Positions 1 to 7,580 are shown, counted from the first letter of the stretch. The stretch is DNA of 17,184 nt from CAZEIW01 sp964512305 (GCA_964512305.1 CAZEIW010000178.1:1-17184); one strand, 5' to 3'. The notes: generated by a model from the letters alone, not told the origin. Translations and numbers: made by a program.

Positions 1-201
1 CGTGCTGTAGGCGACGACCCTGGCGCCGGCCAAAGGCGCGCCGTTGAACAACACGGTGCCCGCCAGGGAGTTGGTCGGAGGTGGAACGCCCGGATCCGCA
101 TTGCCGTTGCCGCTGCTTCCGCCGCCGCCGCACGAGGCTGCAAGCATCAAAAGCGGCAACGCCAGGACACGGCGGCGCAAGCCGAATGCGCTGATGATCA
201 T
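1..201 (-). CDS. Putative secreted lipoprotein, N-terminal part only (cut by window edge)
   Basis: Reading the minus strand from the ATG at 201 gives 67 open codons running off the window edge, so only the N-terminus is present. It begins with a positively charged stretch (RRR at residues 9-11), a hydrophobic core and a lipobox-like LAASC, with Cys24 as the likely lipidation site. A Gly/Ser/Asn-rich linker follows, then a segment beginning LAGTVLFNGAPLAGARVVAY. That segment resembles the first strand pair of carboxypeptidase-regulatory-like or transthyretin-like beta domains. A purine-rich GAGAGAG lies just upstream of the ATG as a possible ribosome binding site. By family knowledge the protein would be anchored in the outer membrane or periplasm. 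Function cannot be told from this fragment. The lipoprotein call is fairly firm; the domain call is tentative. Confidence 0.6.
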   Translation of the reverse strand, partial: MIISAFGLRRRVLALPLLMLAASCGGGGSSGNGNADPGVPPPTNSLAGTVLFNGAPLAGARVVAYST

Positions 202-362
202 CAGACTCTCTCTGGACCGAACGATGGGCGGACGCGCGGCGCGCAATGCCCGTCACTCGTCTTATCGGTTCAGATGAGTCGTTCTTTAGACGCCCGGCTG
301 CATTGGGCGACAATCAAACGGGTCCGATGCCAGGGAAAGTTGCGAGGATTTTTGACCCCTGA

Positions 363-376
363 TTGATCTAGATCGA
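363..376. promoter_or_regulatory. FNR/CRP-family-like box upstream of the HiPIP gene
   Basis: TTGATCTAGATCGA matches the FNR/Anr consensus TTGAT-N4-ATCAA at nine of ten defined positions and contains the perfect palindrome GATCTAGATC. Its centre (369.5) lies about 40 bases before a plausible start point near 408-411, if CATACT at 396-401 is a -10 element. That is the spacing of a class II FNR-activated promoter. It could equally serve the divergent lipoprotein gene, or be chance. Confidence 0.35.
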
Positions 377-481
377 AATGTTGCGCCGCTCACAGCATAC
401 TGACCACCCGACTCAATCCGCTACGGTTTAAGGTTCCGCTGAAGTCGCGAAAACGGAATCATTCGGGAGGAGGGAATCGAC

Positions 482-790
482 ATGAGCAGCCGTCGGCAAT
501 TTGTTCTCAAACTGGTCCCGCTGGTCGGCGTGGCGGCCTTCATGTCCCGGACTGCCGAGGCGCAGGACGTCCCGGCACTGACCGAAACCGATCCAATGGC
601 CCTGGCGCTGGGTTTCAAGCTGGACACGGCCAAGGCGGATCAGGCCAAGTTCCCGAAGCACGCCAAAGACCAGACCTGTGCGAGCTGCCTGCATTTCATC
701 AAACCCGGTGCCGAATCCTCCCGCTGCGATCTCTTCAACAAGACCGTGCCCAAGGGTGGTTGGTGCAGCGGCTACTCGAAGCGCCCCTGA
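482..790 (+). CDS. High-potential iron-sulfur protein (HiPIP), Tat-exported
   Basis: This 102-residue protein is a periplasmic one-electron carrier with a single [4Fe-4S] cluster, typically passing electrons from the cytochrome bc1 complex to a photosynthetic reaction centre or a terminal oxidase. The N-terminus has a twin-arginine motif (SRRQFVLK, residues 3-10), a hydrophobic stretch and a likely cleavage site after AEA (residues 25-27), so the cofactor is inserted before export. The four cluster cysteines are Cys66, Cys69, Cys82 and Cys95 (CX2C-X12-C-X12-C), with the late aromatic and glycine residues (GGWCSGY) expected in the family. A strong GGAGGAGGG precedes the ATG. It appears to be a single-gene unit, with an FNR-like box about 105 bases upstream and a palindromic element just downstream. 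The call is firm; its redox partner cannot be told from this window. Confidence 0.93.
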   Translation: MSSRRQFVLKLVPLVGVAAFMSRTAEAQDVPALTETDPMALALGFKLDTAKADQAKFPKHAKDQTCASCLHFIKPGAESSRCDLFNKTVPKGGWCSGYSKRP

Positions 791-813
791 GTCCTACGCC
801 AAGCGGCATCCTG

Positions 814-892
814 GCGGGCACCGTCCGCCTGGACGCCTGCGCCGCGTGGCGGCGTCCGCCACGCACGGACGCCATCCAGGCCGGGTGCCCGC
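814..892. repeat. Nested palindromic element in the spacer after the HiPIP gene
   Basis: Three nested inverted repeats share one axis. GCGGGCACC (814-822) pairs with GGTGCCCGC (884-892). GCCTGGA (827-833) pairs with TCCAGGC (875-881). GCGTGGCGG (844-852) pairs with CCGCCACGC (856-864) around a CGT loop. GGACGCC occurs at 831-837 and 867-873, and either copy can pair with GGCGTCC at 851-857, so alternative folds are possible. No T-run follows, so it is not a textbook terminator. It may be a REP-like element, a 3'-end stabiliser of the HiPIP mRNA, or part of the gap leader. Confidence 0.6.
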
Positions 893-1090
893 GGTAACGG
901 TGTTCCTCATTGGACCCTGGTTCGCGCCTCGCACGGCAACACACGTGTCCCGCTCGAGCGCGGTGTCTCTCGTTGACGCCCACACTTATGCGGGCATCGC
1001 GGATGGACGTATGAGTAGACCCCGCGCAGCAGGCTGAGTCGGTCTTACCTGCTCCGCAACCCAGGCAACGGCAAGTTACGGAGGATTTGG
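893..1090. other. Remainder of the 300-base spacer between HiPIP and gap
   Basis: No gene or clear promoter was found here apart from the palindromic element at 814-892. The stretch ends in a good ribosome binding site (GGAGG) for gap. A promoter for the gap-pgk-fba unit should lie here, but no convincing -35/-10 pair or regulator site could be picked out by eye. Confidence 0.4.
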
Positions 1091-2089
1091 ATGAGTGTGC
1101 GCATCGGCATCAACGGCTTCGGTCGAATCGGTCGCATGGTGTTTCGCGCTGCGGTGCAGAACTTCGACGATATCGAAGTCGTCGGCATCAACGACCTGCT
1201 GGAGCCGGATTACCTCGCCTACATGCTGCAGTACGACTCGGTGAACGGCCCCTTCAAGGGCGACGTTTCCGTCGATGGCAACACGCTGATCGTCAATGGC
1301 AGGAAGATCCGCTTGACCGCTACAAAGGACCCGGCCGAGCTGAGGTGGCGCGAGGTCGGTGCCGAGATCGTGGTCGAGTCCACGGGTCTCTTCCTGACAA
1401 ACGAAAGCGCGGGCAAACACCTCGCGGCCGGGGCTCGGAAGGTGATCATCTCAGCGCCGAGCAAGGACGACACGCCGATGTTCGTCTACGGCGTCAACGA
1501 CAGGACCTACAAGGGCCAGGCGGTCATCTCGAACGCCAGCTGCACGACGAACTGCCTGGCGCCCGTGGCCAAGGTCCTGAACGACAGCTTTGGAATCAGG
1601 CGCGGACTGATGACGACCGTGCATTCGACCACGGCCACGCAGAAGACGGTGGACGGCCCGAGCAACAAGGACTGGCGGGGGGGTCGTGGCATTCTGGAGA
1701 ACATCATCCCATCATCGACGGGCGCCGCCAAGGCCGTCGGCGTCGTGATCCCGGAGTTGAACAAGAAGCTCACCGGCATGGCGTTCCGCGTGCCCACGTC
1801 GAACGTGTCGGTCGTCGACCTGACTGTCGAGTTGATCCGAGAAGCCAGTTACGACGACATCTGCGGCGCCATGAAAGCCGCCAGCAAAGGGGCGATGAAG
1901 GGAGTGCTCGGTTACACCGAGGACAAGGTCGTGTCGACGGACTTTCGCGGCGTGCCGATGACCTCGGTGTTCGACGCCGATGCCGGGATCGCCTTGGACA
2001 ATACGTTCGTCAAGGTCGTGGCCTGGTACGACAACGAATGGGGCTACTCGAACAAGGTGCTGGAGATGGTCCGCGTGATTGCCCGATGA
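1091..2089 (+). CDS. gap: Glyceraldehyde-3-phosphate dehydrogenase, type I
   Basis: The 332-residue length is usual for the family. The enzyme interconverts glyceraldehyde-3-phosphate and 1,3-bisphosphoglycerate with NAD(P). The N-terminal Rossmann motif is INGFGRIGR (residues 7-15). Asp35 follows the second strand (VGIND), as in NAD-using enzymes. The catalytic motif SNASCTTNC places the active cysteine at Cys151, with its partner His178 in TTVHSTT. The C-terminus has the conserved WYDNEWGYSNK. The ATG sits six bases after GGAGG. It is the first gene of a gap-pgk-fba block, with pgk starting 23 bases after its stop. The block can serve glycolysis, gluconeogenesis or the Calvin cycle; no RuBisCO or phosphoribulokinase is visible to decide between them. 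The identification is secure. Confidence 0.97.
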   Translation: MSVRIGINGFGRIGRMVFRAAVQNFDDIEVVGINDLLEPDYLAYMLQYDSVNGPFKGDVSVDGNTLIVNGRKIRLTATKDPAELRWREVGAEIVVESTGLFLTNESAGKHLAAGARKVIISAPSKDDTPMFVYGVNDRTYKGQAVISNASCTTNCLAPVAKVLNDSFGIRRGLMTTVHSTTATQKTVDGPSNKDWRGGRGILENIIPSSTGAAKAVGVVIPELNKKLTGMAFRVPTSNVSVVDLTVELIREASYDDICGAMKAASKGAMKGVLGYTEDKVVSTDFRGVPMTSVFDADAGIALDNTFVKVVAWYDNEWGYSNKVLEMVRVIAR

Positions 2090-2112
2090 ACCCTGGGCGG
2101 CGGAACTGAACG

Positions 2113-3306
2113 ATGAAAGTGCTCCGATTCGAAGACGTGGTGAGCCGGGGACTCGCGGAAGGCAAGCGCGTGTTCATCCGTGCCGACCTGAACGTGCCGC
2201 AGGACGATACGGGCCGCATCACGGAAGACACCCGCATCCGTGCCTCGGTGCCGTGCATCCAGATGGCGCTCGACCATCATGCTGCCGTGATGGTCACCTC
2301 GCACCTGGGCCGCCCCACGGAGGGGGAGTTCAGGTCCGCGGATTCGCTCGCCCCGGTGGCGGCCCGGCTCGGCCAGTTGCTCGGCCGGGAGGTGCCGCTG
2401 CGCTCCAACTGGGTGGACGGCGTCGACGTGAAGCCGGGCCAGGTGGTGCTGTTGGAGAACTGCCGCCTCAACAAGGGGGAGAAGAAGAACAACGAGGCGC
2501 TGGCGCGCAAGATGGCCGCGCTGTGCGATATCTTCGTGCACGACGCTTTCGGCACCGCCCATCGGGCGGAAGCCTCGACCTATGGCATCGCGCAGTTCGC
2601 TCCAATCGCCTGCGCCGGCCCGCTGCTGGCGGCGGAGATCGACGCGATCACGAGGGCGCTGGCGAATCCGAAACGACCGCTCGTGGCCATCGTCGCGGGC
2701 AGCAAGGTGAGTACCAAGCTCACGATCCTGCAAAGCCTGTCCGCAAAGGTCGATGGCCTCATCGTGGGCGGCGGCATCGCCAATACGTTCATGCTGGCCG
2801 TGGGTCTGAAGATCGGCAAGAGCCTGGCCGAGTCCGACCTGGTCGGTGAAGCCAGGGCGGTGATCGAGGCCATGAAGGCGCGCGGCGCCGAGGTGCCGAT
2901 CCCGGTTGACGTCGTCACCGCCAAGACATTTGCCGCCGACGCGCCGGCCACCGTCAAAGCGGCCACCGATGTGGCGGGCGACGACCTGATTCTCGACATC
3001 GGCCCGAAGACCGCGGCCCTGCTGGCCGGCAAACTCAGGGCCGCCGGCACGATCGTCTGGAACGGTCCGGTCGGGGTTTTCGAGTTCGATGCCTTCGCCA
3101 ATGGCACCGAGACGATCGCCCGGGCGATCGCGGAAAGCGATGCTTTCAGCATCGCCGGCGGCGGCGACACGGTGGCCGCAATTGCCAAGTACGGCATCGA
3201 GAAGGACGTCGGCTACATCTCAACCGGCGGCGGCGCCTTTCTCGAGGTGCTCGAAGGCAAGACCTTGCCCGCACTGCAGATTCTCGCGCAGCGCGCCGAA
3301 TCCTGA
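2113..3306 (+). CDS. pgk: Phosphoglycerate kinase
   Basis: A 397-residue cytosolic kinase transferring phosphate between 1,3-bisphosphoglycerate and ADP, or the reverse in gluconeogenesis and carbon fixation. The family signature FIRADLNVP is at residues 21-29, and the 3-phosphoglycerate-binding SHLGRP at 63-68. The nucleotide-binding C-terminal domain has NGPVGVFE, AGGGDT and STGGGA. The length is typical. The start follows a short purine-rich spacer (GGCGGAACTGAACG), a weaker ribosome binding site than that of gap, which fits expression from the gap transcript. The fba start lies 22 bases after its stop. Nothing is missing or truncated. Confidence 0.97.
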   Translation: MKVLRFEDVVSRGLAEGKRVFIRADLNVPQDDTGRITEDTRIRASVPCIQMALDHHAAVMVTSHLGRPTEGEFRSADSLAPVAARLGQLLGREVPLRSNWVDGVDVKPGQVVLLENCRLNKGEKKNNEALARKMAALCDIFVHDAFGTAHRAEASTYGIAQFAPIACAGPLLAAEIDAITRALANPKRPLVAIVAGSKVSTKLTILQSLSAKVDGLIVGGGIANTFMLAVGLKIGKSLAESDLVGEARAVIEAMKARGAEVPIPVDVVTAKTFAADAPATVKAATDVAGDDLILDIGPKTAALLAGKLRAAGTIVWNGPVGVFEFDAFANGTETIARAIAESDAFSIAGGGDTVAAIAKYGIEKDVGYISTGGGAFLEVLEGKTLPALQILAQRAES

Positions 3307-3328
3307 ACCACTGGACCGGAGATTCGAA

Positions 3329-4396
3329 GTGCCCCTGATCTCATTGCGTCAGCTGCTCGACCATGCCGCAGAACACGGCTACGGCGTACCGGCCTTCAAC
3401 GTCAACAACATGGAGCAGATCCAGGCCATCCTGCAGGCGGCCGATGCCTGCGATGCTCCGGTGATCCTGCAGGCCAGCGCCGGCGCACGCAAGTATGCGG
3501 GCGAGCCCTTCCTGCGCAAGATGGTCGAGGCCGCGCTGGAACAGTACCCGGCGATGCCGATCTGCCTGCACCAGGACCACGGCGCCTCCGCCTCGGTGTG
3601 CCTGCAGGCGATCCGCAGCGGTTTTTCCAGCGTGATGATGGACGGCTCGCTGATGGAAGATCAGAAAACGCCATCGAGCTACGACTACAACGTGACCACC
3701 ACGGGCCGCGTCGTGGAAATGTCGCACGCCGTGGGCGTCAGCGTCGAAGGCGAACTCGGGTGCCTGGGCTCACTGGAAACCGGCACCGCCGGTGAAGAGG
3801 ACGGGGTTGGCGCCGAGGGCACGCTGGATCATTCGCAGTTGCTGACCGACCCCGAGCAGGCGGCCGACTTCGTCGCCCGCACCGGCGTCGACGCACTGGC
3901 GATCGCCATCGGGACCAGTCACGGTGCGTACAAATTCACCCGCCAGCCCACGGGAGACATCCTGGCCATGGGCCAGATCGCCGCGATCCACGCCCGCATC
4001 CCGAATACCCACCTGGTGATGCACGGCAGCTCGAGCGTGCCGCAGGAGTGGTTGCAGACGATCCGCAAGTACGGCGGCAACATCAAGGAGACGTATGGCG
4101 TACCCGTCGAGGAGATTCAGCGCGGCATTCGCAACGGCGTGCGCAAGGTCAACATCGATACCGACATCCGGCTGGCCATGACCGGCGCGATGCGCAAGGT
4201 GATGTTCGAGAAACCCGACGAGTTCGACCCGCGCGCGTTCCTGAAGGCCGCCACCGCCGCGGCGCGCGACGTTTGCAAGGCGCGGTTCGAGGCCTTCGGT
4301 TGCGCCGGACAGGCCTCGAAGATCAAGGTGCTGTCGCTGACGGCGATGGCGCAGCGCTACACGCAGCAGGGAGCCAGCCTGCGCCGCGCCGCCTGA
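3329..4396 (+). CDS. fba: Class II (zinc-dependent) fructose-bisphosphate aldolase, CbbA type
   Basis: This enzyme condenses dihydroxyacetone phosphate and glyceraldehyde-3-phosphate to fructose-1,6-bisphosphate, and reverses the reaction. The GTG at 3329 is chosen because CGGAG lies seven bases upstream and family proteins begin xxLxSLRQLLDHAAExGYGxPAFNVNN. An earlier in-frame ATG would overlap pgk by over 200 bases. The product is 355 residues. HQDHG (81-85) holds catalytic Asp83 and zinc ligand His84. Other zinc ligands are His198 (GTSHG) and His232 (MHGSS). The phosphate-binding end NIDTDIRLA is present. It closes the gap-pgk-fba block and converges on the fructose-bisphosphatase gene at the end of the opposite operon. 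The CbbA-like subtype is common in betaproteobacteria for both glycolytic and Calvin use. Confidence 0.95.
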   Translation: MPLISLRQLLDHAAEHGYGVPAFNVNNMEQIQAILQAADACDAPVILQASAGARKYAGEPFLRKMVEAALEQYPAMPICLHQDHGASASVCLQAIRSGFSSVMMDGSLMEDQKTPSSYDYNVTTTGRVVEMSHAVGVSVEGELGCLGSLETGTAGEEDGVGAEGTLDHSQLLTDPEQAADFVARTGVDALAIAIGTSHGAYKFTRQPTGDILAMGQIAAIHARIPNTHLVMHGSSSVPQEWLQTIRKYGGNIKETYGVPVEEIQRGIRNGVRKVNIDTDIRLAMTGAMRKVMFEKPDEFDPRAFLKAATAAARDVCKARFEAFGCAGQASKIKVLSLTAMAQRYTQQGASLRRAA

Positions 4397-4501
4397 CTGA
4401 CCAACGATCCGAGGGGTTCGCCGCGACGCTGCGAGGCGAGCGGCGTTCCAGCTCGGGCACGCAGCACGCTTCTTCGGCGGGAACTTCGAACGAGCCGCGA
4501 T

Positions 4502-5503
4502 TCAGCCTTCTTTGTGATAGCGGACGATGCGGTCGACTTCGTTCTTCGAACCCAGGATGACCGGCACGCGTTGATGGAGGCCGGAAGGCGCGATGTCCAT
4601 GATGCGTTCGTAGCCGGTGGAAGCAACGCCACCCGCCTGCTCGATGACGAAGGACATCGGGTTGGCTTCGTATAGCAGGCGCAGCTTGCCGGCTTTCGTC
4701 GGATCCTTGGTGTCCTTGGGGTAAAGGAAGACTCCACCCCGCGTCAGGATGCGATGCACTTCGGCCACCATCGAAGCGACCCACCGCATATTGAAATTGA
4801 GGCCGCGCGGACCGGTTTTGCCCGCGATGCATTCCTCGACATAGCGCTGCACCGGCTTTTCCCAGAAGCGCTCATTGGAGGAATTGATGGCGAATTCCAG
4901 CGTGTCCGCGGGAACGGTCATGTTCGGATGGGTCAGCATGAACTCGCCGATGTCGCAATCCAGCGTGAAGCCGTTGACGCCATGGCCGGTGGTGAGCACC
5001 AGCATGGTCGCCGGCCCATAGAGGGCGTAACCGGCACAGACCTGCGCCGTGCCGGGCTGCAGGAAATCCGCCGCCGTCGGATTTTCCACGCCCTTCGGCG
5101 CGCGCAGAATCGAGAATATCGTGCCGACGGAAATGTTCACGTCGATGTTGGACGAACCGTCCAGCGGGTCGAACACGAGAAGGTACTTGCCCTTCGGATA
5201 CATGGCCGGAATGCGATAGACCTCGTCCATTTCCTCGGATGCCATCGCCGCCAGGTGGCCGCCCCACTCGGTGGACTGGATGAACACCTCGTTGGTCAGG
5301 ATGTCCAGCTTCTTTTGCGTTTCGCCCTGAACGTTTTCGCTGCCTGCGCTGCCCAGCACCCCGATCAGCTCGCCCTTGCTGACGTCATGCGCGATCCGCT
5401 TGCACGCCATGATGATGTCGCTGATCAGGCCGGTAAAGTTCCCGCTGACGCCCGGAATCGTGCGTTGTTCCTCGATGATGAATTGAATCAGGCTCTTGCT
5501 CAT
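4502..5503 (-). CDS. fbp: Class I fructose-1,6-bisphosphatase
   Basis: A 333-residue enzyme hydrolysing fructose-1,6-bisphosphate to fructose-6-phosphate, the committed step of gluconeogenesis and part of Calvin-cycle regeneration. The metal-binding signature FDPLDGSSNIDVN is at residues 111-123, with GYALYGPATMLVL and GGVFLYPKD further on. The start at 5503 (MSKSLIQFI) fits the family N-terminus; an upstream in-frame ATG at 5566 would overlap the preceding gene and add an unrelated 21-residue tail. It is co-directional with the metallophosphatase gene, starting 31 bases after that stop. It may therefore be the last gene of the phenol operon, although no strong ribosome binding site beyond a G-run is visible. 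It converges on fba across 105 bases, where a weak inverted repeat (CGCCGC 4419-4424, GCGGCG 4440-4445) is seen. Confidence 0.95.
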   Translation of the reverse strand: MSKSLIQFIIEEQRTIPGVSGNFTGLISDIIMACKRIAHDVSKGELIGVLGSAGSENVQGETQKKLDILTNEVFIQSTEWGGHLAAMASEEMDEVYRIPAMYPKGKYLLVFDPLDGSSNIDVNISVGTIFSILRAPKGVENPTAADFLQPGTAQVCAGYALYGPATMLVLTTGHGVNGFTLDCDIGEFMLTHPNMTVPADTLEFAINSSNERFWEKPVQRYVEECIAGKTGPRGLNFNMRWVASMVAEVHRILTRGGVFLYPKDTKDPTKAGKLRLLYEANPMSFVIEQAGGVASTGYERIMDIAPSGLHQRVPVILGSKNEVDRIVRYHKEG

Positions 5504-5534
5504 GGATCGGCCCCCGTCTTGGAGTCTCAGCGTA

Positions 5535-6260
5535 TCAGGTCCGCAGCCACGCGCGCGCAGCGCCATCCAGGACCAGGCAGGTCAGGATTCCCGTCCGATA
5601 GGCGCCGGTATCGATGCCGATCCGGTTGTGCCGCAGCTGCGGGCGCTCGCTGATGCTGTGCCCGTGCACGACGACCGCGCCGTGGTCGGCTTCCGAGCTC
5701 AGGAAGGGCTCGCGGATCCACATGCAGTCGCTTGCGCTCTGCAGCGGCAGCGGCACGCCCGGGCGCACCCCGGCGTGGGCGAAGTAGTAGCCGCCGGCCC
5801 GATAGGCAGCCGGCAGCGAACGGAAGAAATCGAGGTGCGCCGGCGGCAGCGCGGCGGCGAAGCGGCCGCGCAGCGACGCCATGGCCGTATCGTCGCGCGT
5901 CCGGCGCTCGGGAATTTCGACCCCGTAGTGAGCCAGCGTGTCGAGGCCGTCGTGGTCGAACCAGTGCCGGCCCGCAGCGAGATCGCCGGCCAGGAATCGC
6001 AGCAGCGAGTCCTCGTGGTTGCCCTTGAGGCAGACGTGCGAAAAGCCCGGCGGCGCCGGTGCCAGCACCATGTCGACCACGCGGCGCGAATCGATGCCGC
6101 GGCTGACGTAATCCCCGAGATAGACGATCAGGCGGTGACGGGCCTCACGGCGGCCCGCATCGTCGACGATCCGCGCCGTGAGCGCGGCGAGCAGATCATG
6201 CCGCCCATGGATGTCGCCGACCGCATAGATCGCCGTGTCGGGCGGCGTCGCGGCGGTCAT
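5535..6260 (-). CDS. Calcineurin-like metallophosphatase (PrpE/PphA/ApaH-like)
   Basis: A 241-residue protein with the full binuclear-metal phosphoesterase signature: GDIHGR (15-20), GDYVSRG (49-55), GNHE (80-83), a mid-protein AHAG (161-164) and HGHS (199-202). By family this fits small serine/threonine protein phosphatases or diadenosine-tetraphosphate hydrolases. Sequence alone does not fix the substrate. Its ATG overlaps the UbiX stop in an ATGA, so translation is probably coupled and it belongs to the phenol operon. The phenylphosphate carboxylase of Thauera includes a HAD-type phosphatase-like subunit not seen here. It is tempting, but only inference, that this unrelated phosphatase fills a similar slot or removes stray phenylphosphate. 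It may simply be a housekeeping passenger. Confidence 0.85.
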   Translation of the reverse strand: MTAATPPDTAIYAVGDIHGRHDLLAALTARIVDDAGRREARHRLIVYLGDYVSRGIDSRRVVDMVLAPAPPGFSHVCLKGNHEDSLLRFLAGDLAAGRHWFDHDGLDTLAHYGVEIPERRTRDDTAMASLRGRFAAALPPAHLDFFRSLPAAYRAGGYYFAHAGVRPGVPLPLQSASDCMWIREPFLSSEADHGAVVVHGHSISERPQLRHNRIGIDTGAYRTGILTCLVLDGAARAWLRT

Positions 6261-6862
6261 CCGACGGCGCGCAGGAGCTCCTTGGGCGTGTCGTCGCGTC
6301 CGTGCCCGCTCCAGCGCCGGAACAGGTTGTGCTCGATGCCGACCTGGTCGAGCGCCTTGCCGATGCTCTGGTGGATGATGTCCATGATCGATTGGGGCTT
6401 GTGATAGAACGCCGGCATCGGCGGCAGGATCACGGCGCCGCAGTCGGCCGCGCGCGACATCAGGTCGAGATGGCCCTTGTGCAGCGGCGTCTCGCGGACC
6501 ATCAGCACCAGCTTGCGGCCCTCCTTGAGCTGGACGTCGGCGGCCCGCACCACCAGGTTGTAGGTGAAGGAGTTGGCGATCGCCGACAGGGTCTTGATCG
6601 TGCACGGCGCGACGATCATGCCGCGGGTGCGGAACGAGCCGCTCGCCACGGCGGCGCCGACGTCCTTGTTGTTGTAGACGACGTCGGCGAGCGACCTGAC
6701 CTCGTCGATCGAGACGTCGGTCTCGAGCGAGAGGTTCATGCCGGCGGCTTCGCTCAGGATCAGGTGGGTCTCCTGCCCCAGCTGCTTGAGCACGCGCAGC
6801 ATCTCGACGCCGTAGATGACGCCGGTCGCGCCGGTGATGGCCACCACGAGGGGGAGACTCAT
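6257..6862 (-). CDS. ubiX: UbiX/Pad1-family flavin prenyltransferase
   Basis: A 201-residue protein that by family joins a dimethylallyl group to FMN, making the prenylated FMN cofactor used by UbiD-type (de)carboxylases. Motifs seen are ITGATGVIYG (9-18), the flavin-binding ASGSFRTRGMIVAPCTIKTL region (73-92), RETPL (123-127) and PPMPAFY (147-153). The start at 6862 is set by MSLPLVVAITGATG and a GGAG nine bases upstream; a longer reading to 6994 would add a low-quality Arg/Ser-rich leader. It begins 34 bases after the CBS-domain gene and its stop overlaps the metallophosphatase start (ATGA). Its presence with a UbiD gene in one operon implies cofactor supply for that partner. Housekeeping ubiquinone synthesis is the alternative role. 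Confidence 0.93.
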   Translation of the reverse strand: MSLPLVVAITGATGVIYGVEMLRVLKQLGQETHLILSEAAGMNLSLETDVSIDEVRSLADVVYNNKDVGAAVASGSFRTRGMIVAPCTIKTLSAIANSFTYNLVVRAADVQLKEGRKLVLMVRETPLHKGHLDLMSRAADCGAVILPPMPAFYHKPQSIMDIIHQSIGKALDQVGIEHNLFRRWSGHGRDDTPKELLRAVG

Positions 6863-6896
6863 TGCCGCACTCCTGCTCTTCCGGTTGAAAGGATCC

Positions 6897-7580
6897 TCAC
6901 GCGGCCAGCCTCGGGCGCTGCCGGTCGACCGACTCGATGACGGGGAAGCCCGCCGCCTCGAGCGCGCGGACGACCTCTCCGTGCTCGGCGGCATGAAACA
7001 GCAGGATCAGCTTGGCCTCCTGGCAGCCGCCGTCGGCGTCGCCGGGGTCGCGCCCGACCGGGTACACCGCGTGCAGCACGGCGCCCGCCGCCTCCACCAC
7101 GCCGACGATCCGGCCCAGGACCCCGGGCCCGAGCACCAGCGGCGCCAGCGTCACGCCGCTGCGCTGTTCCCACGTCCCGAGCAGATGGGCGGCAAGCTGG
7201 AAGATCTCGTTGGCGGAAATCACGCCGACCACGCGTTCGCCGTCCATCACGGGCATCTGCGCCACGCCCAGCTCCTGCCCCTTGAGCAGGCAGTGCACCA
7301 TCGTGTCGCCGGCCTGCACGGTCGCCGGATTGCGCAGCATCACGTCGCGCACCTTCAGGCGCGTCGCGAAGAAGTTGAACTCGTCCGGGTTTTCGGTCCG
7401 CATCACGAAGTGGCCGACGCGCAGCATGTTGGCGCGGGTCACGAGCCCGCGCAGCCTGCCGTCGTCGACCACCGGCAGCGCATGCAGCTTGTTCTCGCTG
7501 AGAATGCGCTTCGCCTCGGAAACGAGCATGTCGCTCGGGATGAGGACGGGGTCGGCCTGCATCCAGTCGCGCACGATCAT
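6897..7580 (-). CDS. ppsC: CBS-CBS-ACT-like protein, probable phenylphosphate synthase protein 3
   Basis: A 227-residue protein of about 24 kDa, the size reported for protein 3 of Thauera aromatica phenylphosphate synthase, which has two CBS domains and stimulates the synthase severalfold. Residues 1-60 form the first CBS domain (VRDWMQADPVLIP to LHALPVVDDGRLRGLVT). Residues 72-130 form the second (VRDVMLRNPATV to MPVMDGERVVGVIS). The last about 85 residues (GVLGRIVGVVEAAGAVLHAV to VVRALEAAGFPVIE) look like an ACT-type regulatory fold, giving an AcuB-like architecture. CBS pairs usually bind adenine nucleotides, so sensing ATP/AMP state is plausible. Its ATG overlaps the Nudix stop (ATGA). 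Unlike the reported Thauera arrangement, it is separated from proteins 1 and 2 by three genes. The synthase role is inferred from context and size. Confidence 0.8.
   Translation of the reverse strand: MIVRDWMQADPVLIPSDMLVSEAKRILSENKLHALPVVDDGRLRGLVTRANMLRVGHFVMRTENPDEFNFFATRLKVRDVMLRNPATVQAGDTMVHCLLKGQELGVAQMPVMDGERVVGVISANEIFQLAAHLLGTWEQRSGVTLAPLVLGPGVLGRIVGVVEAAGAVLHAVYPVGRDPGDADGGCQEAKLILLFHAAEHGEVVRALEAAGFPVIESVDRQRPRLAA

Noticed and set aside
44..277. Plus-strand 77-codon frame at the window start
   Set aside because: It is antisense to the better-supported lipoprotein start, which has a lipobox and signal-peptide pattern.
1087..2109. A 340-codon frame overlapping gap
   Set aside because: Arg/Gly-rich out-of-frame reading starting four bases before gap; the gap frame has all catalytic motifs.
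3089..3328. N-terminal extension of the aldolase from an upstream ATG
   Set aside because: It overlaps pgk by more than 200 bases, is Arg/Ser/Pro-rich, and the GTG at 3329 has a good ribosome binding site and the family N-terminus.
4419..4445. Bidirectional terminator between fba and fbp
   Set aside because: Only a 6-base stem with a 15-base loop and no T-run; too weak to call.
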